Positions 54,452 to 62,661 of a DNA stretch of 64,000 nt are shown here, one piece after another. The notes below the pieces were generated by a model. It did not search any database. It was not told where the DNA came from and saw only the letters and a list, made by a program, of their open reading frames with translations. How positions within the stretch are numbered: position 1 is the first letter of the stretch; every line of letters begins with the position of its first letter. Origin of the DNA: Microbacterium sp. RU33B. Lineage in GTDB: Bacteria; Actinomycetota; Actinomycetes; Actinomycetales; Microbacteriaceae. The DNA lies in assembly GCF_900155915.1 (NCBI RefSeq), contig NZ_FTPO01000001.1:1798001-1862000 (forward strand), given 5' to 3'. Both the position numbers and the translations under genes were made by a program.

Positions 54452-54482
54452 AGAAGGCCCCCTCGGATCGAGGGGGCCTTCT
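54452..54482. terminator. bidirectional terminator between the FAH and DUF4190 genes
   Basis: A perfect 14-bp stem, arm AGAAGGCCCCCTCG, with the 3-nt loop GAT. It lies 21 nt after the FAH stop and 14 nt after the convergent DUF4190 gene's stop. Confidence 0.9.
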
Positions 54483-54496
54483 CACGGTTCACGTCG

Positions 54497-54955
54497 TCAC
54501 GGGCAGACGATGGTGCCGCCGTTGGTGAGCTCGTACTCCCCCGGGGGCATCCCCTGGCAGAGTTCGTTGACCGCTCCGAGCCCGGCCGTGATCAGCACGA
54601 TGACGACGATGACGCCGACCACCATGAGCACGGCGCTGATGATGATCGCGGCGAGCGCGAAGCCGTTCTTCTGACCCGCCTTGCGCGACTGCACGAGCGC
54701 GACGATGCCGAGGATCAGCGCGATGAGCTGCGCGAAGAACGACAGCACGAACGCGACGATGCCGAGCGTCTTGCCGGGGACGGCGGGCTGCGCGGGCGCG
54801 CCGTACGGAGCGGCCGGGGCGCTGCCGTACGCGGGTGCGGCGGGTGCGGCGTAGGCGGGCGCCTCGTACGCGGGCGGGGTGGACGACGGAGCCGGCTGGG
54901 CGGCCGCCGAGGGGTCGGACGGCGGCGTGGTGCCGGACGGGTTCTGGTCGGTCAT
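54497..54955 (-). CDS. DUF4190 domain-containing membrane protein
   Basis: A 152-residue protein. The first 60 residues are rich in Pro, Ala and Tyr (APAYGSAPAAPYGAPAQPA). Two membrane helices follow: TLGIVAFVLSFFAQLIALIL and ALAAIIISAVLMVVGVIVVI, separated by the short basic loop QSRKAGQKNG. The C-terminal domain of about 25 residues has two cysteines (LCQG, IVCP) and probably lies outside the membrane. Function unknown. Confidence 0.83.
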   Translation of the reverse strand: MTDQNPSGTTPPSDPSAAAQPAPSSTPPAYEAPAYAAPAAPAYGSAPAAPYGAPAQPAVPGKTLGIVAFVLSFFAQLIALILGIVALVQSRKAGQKNGFALAAIIISAVLMVVGVIVVIVLITAGLGAVNELCQGMPPGEYELTNGGTIVCP

Positions 54956-55052
54956 GGGGATCCTCTCTCAGGGCTCGATCGAGCGTGGGATGGTGGAGGG
55001 GGTTACCCAGAACCGTAGTACGCGTCGACGCTTTCTGAACAATCCCTGTGAG

Positions 55053-56519
55053 TCACTTGCCCGGAACGATGTTCTCCGCCGGACGGATCACCGTGATGGC
55101 CTCGGTGATCGTCTCGAGCCCCGACAGCCGGGCGGGCGACAGCTGCTTCGTCACTTCCTCGCGTGACATGAGCCCCGCCTCGACGACGAGGTCGGCCACG
55201 TTGCGGTGCGTGAGGAGAGCCGTCTTGGCCAGGGCGGCGGAGGCCGCGTACCCGATGGAGGGTGTGAGCGCCGTGATGACCCCGACCGACGACCCCACCA
55301 TGGCGCCCAGTCGCTCGCGGTTCGCCGTGATGCCGTCGACGCAGTTGACGCGCAGCGTCCGCATGCCCCGGCGCATCCACGTGATCGACTGGAAGATCGA
55401 GTGCGCGATGACCGGCTCGAACGCGTTCAGCTGCAGCTGACCGCCCTCCGCCGCCATCGTGACGGTGAGGTCGGCGCCCGCGACGGCGTAGGCGATCTGG
55501 TTGACGACCTCGGGGATGACGGGATTGACCTTGCCCGGCATGATGCTCGATCCCGCCTGGCGTGCGGGGAGGTTGATCTCGCCGAGGCCCGCCTGCGGTC
55601 CGCTGGAGAGCAGGCGCAGGTCGTTGCAGATCTTCGACATCTTGATCGCATTGCGCTTGAGCGATGCCGAGAACGACATGAACGAGCCCGTGTCGCTCGT
55701 GGATTCGACGAGGTCGTCGGCCGTCGCGAGATCGAGGCCGGAGATCTCGCGCAGGTGTCGCAGCACGGCGGGGGCATAGCTCGCGTGCGTGGTGATCCCC
55801 GTGCCGATCGCCGTGGCGCCCATGTTGATCTCGTACAGCAGCACGGCGTTCTCGCTGAGGCGCTGGTGGTCGTAGCCGAGAGTCGTCGCGAAGCCGTGGA
55901 ACTCCTGCCCCAGCGTCATCGGCACGGCATCCTGCAGCTGCGTGCGTCCGATCTTCAGGATGTCGTGGAACTCGACCGCCTTGGCGAGGAACGACTGCCG
56001 CAGCAGATCGAGCTCGTCCAGGAGCGACATGAGGTCCAGGCTCAGCCCGACTTTGATCGCCGTCGGGTAGACGTCGTTGGTCGACTGGCTGCGGTTGGTG
56101 TGGTCGATCGGCGACAGGAAGTCGTAGTCGCCCTTCTCGCGACCCGCCAGCTCGAGCGCGATGTTGGTGATGACCTCGTTCGCATTCATGTTGGTCGAGG
56201 TTCCGGCCCCGCCCTGCATGACGCCCACCACGAACTGGTCGTGGTACTCGCCGTCGATCACGAGCTGAGACGCCCGGTCGATCAGATCCGCGCGCTGCGG
56301 ATCGAGCACGCCGATCTCGAGGTTGGCCCGTGCCGAGGCCTGCTTCACCATCGCCAGCGCCACGACGAGGTCGCGGTAGACGGAGATGGGTCGCTGGGAG
56401 ATCGGGAAGTTCTCCAGCGCGCGGGCGGTGTGGATGCCCCAGTACGCGTCGAACGGGATCTCCATCGATCCCAGGGAGTCGGTCTCGGTGCGGGTGCGCT
56501 GCGGTGCGACGTCAGCCAT
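55053..56519 (-). CDS. aspA: aspartate ammonia-lyase
   Basis: A 488-residue member of the fumarase/aspartase superfamily that deaminates aspartate to fumarate. Landmarks are IPFDAYWGIHTARALENFPIS, the QGGAGTSTNMNANEV block, the STNDVYPTA block and the catalytic-loop signature GSSIMPGKVNPVIPEVVNQ. ENFPIS near the start and the missing GxxxMG-type fumarase features favour aspartase over class II fumarase. The start is the ATG at 56519 (MADVAPQ). Confidence 0.92.
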   Translation of the reverse strand: MADVAPQRTRTETDSLGSMEIPFDAYWGIHTARALENFPISQRPISVYRDLVVALAMVKQASARANLEIGVLDPQRADLIDRASQLVIDGEYHDQFVVGVMQGGAGTSTNMNANEVITNIALELAGREKGDYDFLSPIDHTNRSQSTNDVYPTAIKVGLSLDLMSLLDELDLLRQSFLAKAVEFHDILKIGRTQLQDAVPMTLGQEFHGFATTLGYDHQRLSENAVLLYEINMGATAIGTGITTHASYAPAVLRHLREISGLDLATADDLVESTSDTGSFMSFSASLKRNAIKMSKICNDLRLLSSGPQAGLGEINLPARQAGSSIMPGKVNPVIPEVVNQIAYAVAGADLTVTMAAEGGQLQLNAFEPVIAHSIFQSITWMRRGMRTLRVNCVDGITANRERLGAMVGSSVGVITALTPSIGYAASAALAKTALLTHRNVADLVVEAGLMSREEVTKQLSPARLSGLETITEAITVIRPAENIVPGK

Positions 56520-56657
56520 GGTGTGCAGTCCTCGTGGGTCGTTCACGGCGGTGTGAAGGGATGCTCCGAGCCTAGCCACGCGGCGCCCAGGCGTGGGTGT
56601 ACGCCGTGTACAGGAGCGACGACGGCGGTCGCCGTCGCGGCATCCGGCGCCGTCGTC

Positions 56658-57578
56658 TCAGCGCTTGCGCGAGAAGGCCTCTAGGCGCTCCTCCGGCGAC
56701 AGCGCAGCCATCTGCGCGAGCCACTCCTCCGAGAAGAAATCGGCCGTCTCCGCCTCGACCACCGGCACGACGGCATGGGTGATCGTGTCGTCGTAGACAT
56801 GCACGAGGTTGAGCGACTGGCCGGCATCCATGCCGTTGACCTCGGCGGGCGGGCGCGCGAGGTCCATCGTGTAGCACGTGGCGGCCGCGACGCTCACGGG
56901 CACCCCCGCGAACGTGCCGTGGGTCGAGTAGTGCAGGTGGCCCGCCAGGATGCCGCGCACATCGGTACCGGCGATGATGTCGGCGAGGCGCTGCTGATCG
57001 CGCAGCTCCAGGATGTCGAAGAAAGGGATGTGACTCGGCAGCGGAGGGTGGTGCAGGGCCAGGAGCGTGCCGAGGGGCGCGGGCGTCATCAGTGTCTCGC
57101 GCAGCCAGTCGAGCTGCCCCTGGTCGAGGTCGCCGTGATGCCAGCCGGGAACGCTGGAGTCGAGGGCGATGATCCGCAGCCCGTCGAGATCCCAGACGCC
57201 GGTCACCGGCTCCTCCGTGGGCTCGAGCCCGAGCAGGTCGCGACGCAGCGCGGTGCGCTCGTCGTGGTTGCCCGCGACCCAGATCACGGGCGCGCCCAGC
57301 CGTTCGGCGACCGGTTCGACGGCCTCGGCGAGCGCACGGTACGCGGCAGGTTCGCCGAGATCCGTCAGGTCGCCCGTGAACACGATCGCGTCGGGGCGGA
57401 CGCCCAGCCCTTCGACCTTGGCGAGGGTGCGCGCCAGGTTCGCGGCCGTGTCGTACCGGCCGCCGAGCGGCACGTTGCCCCCCATGAGGTGCGTGTCGCT
57501 CAGGTGGAGGATGACGCGCCGCGCCGGCGGATACTGGCCGAACGGCGCAGCAGGAGTGGACAGGGACGCGGCATCCAT
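56658..57578 (-). CDS. metallophosphoesterase, CpdA (cAMP phosphodiesterase)-like
   Basis: A 306-residue calcineurin-fold phosphoesterase. The dinuclear metal motifs are all present: LHLSDTHL, VFTGDLTDLG, VAGNHDER, ALHHPPLP and GILAGHLHYSTHG. The spacing fits the GpdQ/CpdA/Icc group, in which M. tuberculosis Rv0805 hydrolyses cAMP. Cytoplasmic, without signal peptide. cAMP as substrate is inferred. Confidence 0.88.
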   Translation of the reverse strand: MDAASLSTPAAPFGQYPPARRVILHLSDTHLMGGNVPLGGRYDTAANLARTLAKVEGLGVRPDAIVFTGDLTDLGEPAAYRALAEAVEPVAERLGAPVIWVAGNHDERTALRRDLLGLEPTEEPVTGVWDLDGLRIIALDSSVPGWHHGDLDQGQLDWLRETLMTPAPLGTLLALHHPPLPSHIPFFDILELRDQQRLADIIAGTDVRGILAGHLHYSTHGTFAGVPVSVAAATCYTMDLARPPAEVNGMDAGQSLNLVHVYDDTITHAVVPVVEAETADFFSEEWLAQMAALSPEERLEAFSRKR

Positions 57579-57639
57579 GCCGTCAGCCTAGAACGGACCA
57601 CCCCCACCGCGCTCCGCGAGCCGTGCCGGGCCGGACGCG

Positions 57640-57972
57640 TCAGTGGACGACGATGAGGATCAGGCCGCCCAGAACGGCGAGCCCCGCGAGCCCGAACGAT
57701 CCGTACGCGCCCAGGAGGGCGATCTGCTTCTGCTCGTCGGTCAGCGGGCTCTTGCGGGCCGCCTTGGCTGCGGCCTTCTCCGCGCGGATGAAGTCCTTCG
57801 GCCGCACGATGGTGATCGCGTCGGTGAACTCGGCCGGTGCGACGACCGGCGCCCGGCCCGCGCGCACCAGGAGGCGCAGACCCAGCGCGTAGAAGCCCAC
57901 GACGAGCACGGCGCCGAGGAGGGCGGCGCCGAACACCTGCACGAAGGCGAACCACTCGATCGTGATGTTCAC
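57640..57972 (-). CDS. small membrane protein coupled to the phosphate transporter
   Basis: A 110-residue protein with two membrane helices: VQVFGAALLGAVLVVGFYAL near the start and FGLAGLAVLGGLILIVV at the C-terminus. Between them lies a basic cytoplasmic segment with RPKDFIRAEKAAAKAARK. The GTG start at 57972 overlaps the pit stop as GTGA, so it is made together with the transporter. No known domain; an accessory role for Pit is inferred from coupling. The more usual DUF47 (PhoU-like) partner is absent. Confidence 0.75.
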   Translation of the reverse strand: MNITIEWFAFVQVFGAALLGAVLVVGFYALGLRLLVRAGRAPVVAPAEFTDAITIVRPKDFIRAEKAAAKAARKSPLTDEQKQIALLGAYGSFGLAGLAVLGGLILIVVH

Positions 57973-59183
57973 TTCTCGCCCCCGTCCTTCAGTGCCTCTT
58001 CGCGTTCGGCCGCGCGCTGCCGGCGCGTGGGCGGCGGGTTGCGCTTCACCTTCACGGCCAGGCCGGAATCGGCGACCTCGCTCATCGCGTTGCTGGAGGT
58101 GACGGCGTCTCGCCGCGAGCGGAGGAAGATCCCGAGCACGACGGCGACCGCGAGGATCGAGTCGATCACGACGCCCCAGCCGCCGAGCCAGACCACCATC
58201 AGCGCAGCGAGCGCCCCGACGGCGCCGGCAGCAGGCAGCGTGAGGATCCAGCCGACGCCGATGCGGCCGACGGTGCGCCACCGCACAGTGGACCCGCGGC
58301 GCCCGAGTCCCGAGCCGATGACCGATCCGGATGCGACCTGCGTCGTGGACAGGGCGAAGCCGAAGAAGCTCGAGGCGAGGATCGTCGAGGCCGTCGAGGT
58401 CTCGGCCGAGAAGCCCTGCGCGGGCTTGACGTCGGTGAGGCCCTTTCCGAGCGTGCGGATGATGCGCCAGCCGCCCATGTAGGTGCCGAGCGCGATCGTG
58501 AACGCGCACGCGGCGATGACCCACAGCTGCGGGTCGGCGTTCTCGGAGGACTGCCATCCCGCCAGGATCAGGGTCAGGGTGATGACGCCCATCGTCTTCT
58601 GCGCGTCGTTGGTGCCGTGCGCGAGCGCGACGAGCGACGAGGTGAAGATCTGCCCCCACCGGAATCCGGTGCGGCCGTCGGGCTTGCCGTCGTAGCGGCG
58701 GGTCATCGCGTACGCGACCTTCGTCGCGACGAACGCGATGACGCCGGCGGTGAACGGGGCGATGACGGCGGGGAGCACGACCTTGCTGAGGACGACGCCG
58801 AAGTCGATCGCGCTCGCGCTCGCCCCGATCAGCGTCGCGCCGATCAGACCGCCGAACAGCGCGTGCGAAGAGCTCGAGGGAAGGCCCAGCAGCCACGTCA
58901 GCATGTTCCACGTGATCGCGCCGATCAGGCCGGCGAAGATGATCGACAACTCGATCTTGTCGTCCTGGATGATGCCGTGCGAGATGGTCTTGGACACCTC
59001 CGTCGACAGGAACGCGCCGACGAGGTTCAGGATCGCAGCGAGCAGCACCGCGACCTTCGGCTTGAGAGCACCGGTCGCGATGGGCGTCGCCATCGCGTTC
59101 GCGGTGTCGTGGAACCCATTGGTGAAGTCGAAGAAGAGTGCCAGAGCGATGACCAGCACGACGATCAGGACTGCGGTTTCCAC
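57969..59183 (-). CDS. pitA: low-affinity inorganic phosphate transporter (Pit family)
   Basis: A 404-residue phosphate/metal symporter with about ten helices. The two PHO4 signatures are FTNGFHDTANAMATPIATGAL (around residues 20-40) and ALAHGTNDAQKTMGVITL in the second half, with the invariant D and N residues intact. SSSHALFGGLIGA is a further family motif. Three PHO-box-like repeats lie 63-95 nt upstream. Confidence 0.94.
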   Translation of the reverse strand: METAVLIVVLVIALALFFDFTNGFHDTANAMATPIATGALKPKVAVLLAAILNLVGAFLSTEVSKTISHGIIQDDKIELSIIFAGLIGAITWNMLTWLLGLPSSSSHALFGGLIGATLIGASASAIDFGVVLSKVVLPAVIAPFTAGVIAFVATKVAYAMTRRYDGKPDGRTGFRWGQIFTSSLVALAHGTNDAQKTMGVITLTLILAGWQSSENADPQLWVIAACAFTIALGTYMGGWRIIRTLGKGLTDVKPAQGFSAETSTASTILASSFFGFALSTTQVASGSVIGSGLGRRGSTVRWRTVGRIGVGWILTLPAAGAVGALAALMVVWLGGWGVVIDSILAVAVVLGIFLRSRRDAVTSSNAMSEVADSGLAVKVKRNPPPTRRQRAAEREEALKDGGEK

Positions 59184-59245
59184 CGTTCGCTTTCCTTGGA
59201 GGGATCAGAGAGAGGTGCCGACGGGATCGGCGGTGCGAACGAACA

Positions 59246-59278
59246 GTTCACCGTGGATTCACGTCCGGTTAACCGGAC
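59246..59278. promoter_or_regulatory. three PHO-box-like 11-nt direct repeats upstream of pitA
   Basis: Three adjacent 11-nt units, GTTCACCGTGG, ATTCACGTCCG and GTTAACCGGAC, match the GTTCACC core of the Streptomyces PhoP box at 7, 5 and 6 of 7 positions. The 11-nt period is exact. The last 16 bp also form the perfect palindrome GTCCGGTTAACCGGAC. They lie between pitA and the divergent peptidase gene, so PhoP control is likely. Confidence 0.6.
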
Positions 59279-59370
59279 CACGATGAATCCTCGCACACCG
59301 CATCGCCTTCCCGTAACCGGTCTGCGCCGTGAAAGGGCGACCTCCGAGGCGATGCGGCTAGCGTTGAACC

Positions 59371-61512
59371 GTGACCGACTCGTCCGCCGCCTCCGCGGCT
59401 CCCGTCTCCCCCTCCGATCCCGCCCCCGTCGCCGCGCGGCGCCCCACCGTCAGGACGCACCACGACGACGCCGTCGAGGACGCCTACGAGTGGTTCCGCG
59501 ACAAGGAGGATGCCGTCGTCCTCGCCCACCTCGAGGCGGAGAACGCGTACACGCAGGCCCGCACGGCGCACCTCGAGGGCCTGCGCGAGAAGATCTTCGG
59601 CGAGATCAAGAGCCGCACGCTCGAATCCGACCTCTCGGTGCCGACGCGCCGAGGCGACTGGTGGTACTACGGCCGCACCCACGAGGGCAAGCAGTACGGC
59701 ATCCAGTGCCGTGCACCGCTGGCCTCTCCCGATGACTGGACTCCCCCGGTGCTCAGCGCAGACGCGCCCGTCCCGGGCGAGCAGGTGCTGCTCGACGGCA
59801 ACATCGAGGCGGAGGGCCACGAGTTCTTCTCGCTCGGCAGCTTCGAGATCACCACCGACGGGAACCGGATGCTGTACGGCGTCGACGTCGAGGGCGACGA
59901 GCGCTACACGATCCGCGTCCGCGACCTCGTGACCGGCGAGCAGCTGGCCGACGAGATCCCCGGCACGTTCGCCGGGGCGAGCTTCTCCCCCGACGGCCGC
60001 TTCATCGTCTACACGACGGTGGACGACGCGTGGCGTCCCGACACCGTCTGGCTGCACGAACTCGGCACGCCGGTCGCGGCCGACGTGAAGCTGTTCCACG
60101 AGCCCGACGAGCGCTACTGGGTCGGCGCCGGCTTCACCCGCAGCGACCGCTACCTCGTCATCGGCGTCGGATCCTCGATCACGTCGGAGGAGTGGCTCGT
60201 GGACGCCGACGACCTCCGGAGCGCGCCGCGCGTCGTCTGGCCGCGGGTGGAAGGCGTCGAGTACGACTCCGAGCACGCGGTCGTCGACGGCGAGGACGTG
60301 CTGTTCATCCTGCACAACGACGACGCCCTGGACTTCGAGCTCGTGCGCGTCTCGGCATCCGACCCCACCGGCGACCGCCGCGTCGTGATCGCGCACCAGC
60401 CCGGGCACCGGCTGCTGGGAGTGTCGACGTTCCGCGACTGGGGCGTCGTCGGCTACCGCCGCGGCGGCCTCGCGCGCCTGGGACTGCTCGACTACGCGAC
60501 GGATGCCGTGCGCGAACTCGAGTTCGACGAGCCGCTCTACTCGGTCGGCACCGGAGGCAACCCCGAGTGGGCGCCGCCGCTGCTGCGTCTCGGGTACGCG
60601 TCGTTCGTGACGCCCTCGACCGTCTTCGACTACGAGATCGCCACCGGCGAGCTGCTCCTGCGCAAGCGGCAGCCCGTGCTCGGCGGGTACGACGCCACCG
60701 ACTACGCCCAGGCGCGCGTCTGGGCGACGGCGCAGGACGGCACGCAGCTGCCGATCTCGCTGGTCTGGAAGCGGTCCTTCGGCGACGCCGGAGCGGCGCC
60801 GCGCCCTGTGCACCTGTACGGCTACGGCTCCTACGAGCACTCGATCGAGCCGGGATTCTCCGTCCCCCGCCTGTCGGAGCTCGACCGGGGCGTCATCTTC
60901 GCCGTCGCACACGTGCGCGGCGGCGGCGAGATGGGCCGGCAGTGGTACGAAGACGGCAAGCTGCTGAGCAAGCGCAACACCTTCACCGACTTCGTGGACT
61001 CCGCGCGGCACCTCATCGACCACGGCTACACGACGCCCGCCTCGCTCGTGGCAGAGGGCGGATCTGCGGGCGGCCTGCTGATGGGTGCGGTGGCCAACCT
61101 CGCGCCCGAGCTGTTCGCCGGCATCCTGGCCGACGTGCCGTTCGTCGACGCGCTGACGACGATCCTCGACCCGTCGCTGCCGCTCACGGTGATCGAATGG
61201 GACGAGTGGGGCGACCCGCTGCACAACGCCGACGTGTACGCCTACATGAAGTCGTACTCGCCGTACGAGAACGTGCGGGCGGATGCGGCCTACCCCCGGA
61301 TCCTCGCCGTCACATCTCTCAACGACACGCGCGTGCTGTACGTCGAGCCGGCGAAGTGGGTCGCGCGCCTGCGCGAGGTCGGCGCCGACGCGCTGCTGAA
61401 GTGCGAGATGGTCGCCGGCCACGGCGGCGTCTCGGGCCGGTACAACGCCTGGCGCGAGCGAGCGTTCGAGCTGGCCTGGCTCTTCGACGTGCTCGGCGTC
61501 GCCGGCGACTGA
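59371..61512 (+). CDS. ptrB: S9 family oligopeptidase B
   Basis: A 713-residue serine peptidase of the prolyl oligopeptidase family that cleaves short peptides after basic residues. A seven-bladed propeller covers about residues 80-420. The nucleophile is S565 in EGGSAGGLL, and the catalytic His is in VAGHGGVSGRYNAWRERAFE. The start region RRPTVRTHHDDAVEDAYEWF is the usual oligopeptidase B beginning. GTG start at 59371; no signal peptide. Confidence 0.93.
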   Translation: MTDSSAASAAPVSPSDPAPVAARRPTVRTHHDDAVEDAYEWFRDKEDAVVLAHLEAENAYTQARTAHLEGLREKIFGEIKSRTLESDLSVPTRRGDWWYYGRTHEGKQYGIQCRAPLASPDDWTPPVLSADAPVPGEQVLLDGNIEAEGHEFFSLGSFEITTDGNRMLYGVDVEGDERYTIRVRDLVTGEQLADEIPGTFAGASFSPDGRFIVYTTVDDAWRPDTVWLHELGTPVAADVKLFHEPDERYWVGAGFTRSDRYLVIGVGSSITSEEWLVDADDLRSAPRVVWPRVEGVEYDSEHAVVDGEDVLFILHNDDALDFELVRVSASDPTGDRRVVIAHQPGHRLLGVSTFRDWGVVGYRRGGLARLGLLDYATDAVRELEFDEPLYSVGTGGNPEWAPPLLRLGYASFVTPSTVFDYEIATGELLLRKRQPVLGGYDATDYAQARVWATAQDGTQLPISLVWKRSFGDAGAAPRPVHLYGYGSYEHSIEPGFSVPRLSELDRGVIFAVAHVRGGGEMGRQWYEDGKLLSKRNTFTDFVDSARHLIDHGYTTPASLVAEGGSAGGLLMGAVANLAPELFAGILADVPFVDALTTILDPSLPLTVIEWDEWGDPLHNADVYAYMKSYSPYENVRADAAYPRILAVTSLNDTRVLYVEPAKWVARLREVGADALLKCEMVAGHGGVSGRYNAWRERAFELAWLFDVLGVAGD

Positions 61513-61520
61513 CCTCCCCC

Positions 61521-61571
61521 GCCTGCGCCGGTCCCCGGCCTGCGCCGGTCCCCGGCCTGCGCCGGTCCCCG
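61521..61571. repeat. three perfect 17-bp tandem repeats
   Basis: The unit GCCTGCGCCGGTCCCCG is repeated three times without any difference, starting 8 nt after the oligopeptidase stop. It lies 33 nt before the first large palindrome. The 17-nt period is not a codon multiple and the repeat is not translated. Confidence 0.9.
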
Positions 61572-61604
61572 GCATCCGCTTCATCCCGACCTCCCGGCCC
61601 AGGG

Positions 61605-61667
61605 CAGGCGATCTGCCGGACGCAGGCGGATGTGACGAGATTCGTCCTGCGTCGGGCAGATCGCCTG
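61605..61667. repeat. 63-nt palindrome, copy 1 (upstream of the DUF559 gene)
   Basis: Two 22-nt arms, pairing at 21 of 22 positions, flank a 19-nt spacer. The left arm begins CAGGCGATCTGCC and the right arm ends in GGCAGATCGCCTG. The single mismatch is at arm position 14. The spacer can extend the stem through ACGA/TCGT. A diverged copy with the same dimensions lies at 62662-62724. No T-run follows, so it is not an ordinary terminator. Confidence 0.88.
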
Positions 61668-61775
61668 TCGGTGGCACGTGAGCCGGTTCCCCCACACGGC
61701 GGGAGGTGCACGACGTTGTCCACCGAACGACGACGTGATCAGCCCTGCCGACGCGATGCCCGGGATGCTGACACG

Positions 61776-62624
61776 ATGTCATCCGTCCGGGCACTCGCAC
61801 GCTGGATCGCACCTCGCGGCGTCGCACACACCTCCGACGCTCGTGCCGCCGGCTTCTCGAAGCACCACATCGCGCGTGCCGTCGAGTCCGGCGAGGTCGA
61901 TCGCATCCGCCGATCCTGGCTCGCCGCGCCGGGATGTGACCCATCGCGGCGTCGCGCCGCGAGCGTCAGCGGTCGAGTGACGTGCGTGAGCGCGGCCGCC
62001 GCCCTCGGTCTGTGGGTCCACGAGCACGATCTGCTGCATGTCGCCGTGCCGTCGACCGCCTCTCGGCTGCCCTCGCACGGCATGCGACTGCACAGCTCCA
62101 CCCCGCCCATCGCCGTCGCGCGTACGGCGGTGGAGGAGCCGCTCATCAACGTTCTCTTCCACGTCGCGCGTTGCGTACCTCGCCTCCACGCCCTCGCCGT
62201 GTGGGAGTCCGCGCTGCGCGCCGGCGTGGCGAGCGCCGAGGAGCTCGTCCACGTCCGGTGGCGGAGCACTCGGGCCGCAGAGCTCGCCGGCGTGGTGACG
62301 CATCTGTCGCATTCCGGCGTCGAGACGGTCTTCCGCGAGCTCATGTCGTCGATCGGCGTGATCGTCCGACAGCAGGTGTGGATCGACGGGCATCCCCTGG
62401 ACGGGGTCATCGGCGAGCTGCTCGCCATCCAACTCGACGGCTTCGCGCACCACAGCTCTGCCTCGGACCGCCGCCGAGACCTCCGCGCAGATGCACGCCT
62501 CGCCCTCCGCGGCTACACGACCCTGCGATTCGACTACCAGCAGGTGCTCTTCGACCAGCCCTACGTGATCTCGACGGTCATGACCGCGATGGCCCAGGGC
62601 CTCCATGTGGGACGCCGCAGGTGA
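61776..62624 (+). CDS. AbiEi-like winged helix plus DUF559 (Vsr-fold endonuclease-like) protein
   Basis: A 282-residue protein. Residues about 5-45 (GVAHTSDARAAGFSKHHIARAV) look like the winged-helix head of AbiEi-type antitoxins. The C-terminal 90 residues have the DUF559/Vsr-like nuclease pattern: LDGVIGELLAIQLDG, then HH, RRRDLRADARLALRGY and TTLRFDYQQVLFD. The glutamate normally seen before LDG is Gln here, so catalysis is uncertain. The gene lies alone between two copies of a 63-nt palindrome. Its function is not known; many paralogues occur in Microbacteriaceae. Confidence 0.8.
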   Translation: MSSVRALARWIAPRGVAHTSDARAAGFSKHHIARAVESGEVDRIRRSWLAAPGCDPSRRRAASVSGRVTCVSAAAALGLWVHEHDLLHVAVPSTASRLPSHGMRLHSSTPPIAVARTAVEEPLINVLFHVARCVPRLHALAVWESALRAGVASAEELVHVRWRSTRAAELAGVVTHLSHSGVETVFRELMSSIGVIVRQQVWIDGHPLDGVIGELLAIQLDGFAHHSSASDRRRDLRADARLALRGYTTLRFDYQQVLFDQPYVISTVMTAMAQGLHVGRRR

Positions 62625-62661
62625 GCACCCCGCGGCTGGCGAAGGCGGTCCCGGTCCTGCA

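Noticed and set aside
55053..56519. Class II fumarase instead of aspartase
   Set aside because: The N-terminal IPFDAYWGIHTARALENFPIS segment and overall motif wording fit aspartate ammonia-lyase better; the superfamily signature alone would not decide.
61605..61667. Copy 1 palindrome as the simple terminator of ptrB
   Set aside because: The 19-nt spacer, the lack of a T-run and the second copy with equal dimensions downstream of another gene make this an incomplete explanation, although termination there cannot be excluded.
59269..61944. An 891-codon minus-strand open frame opposite ptrB
   Set aside because: Antisense to an intact oligopeptidase with all catalytic residues; no family resemblance.
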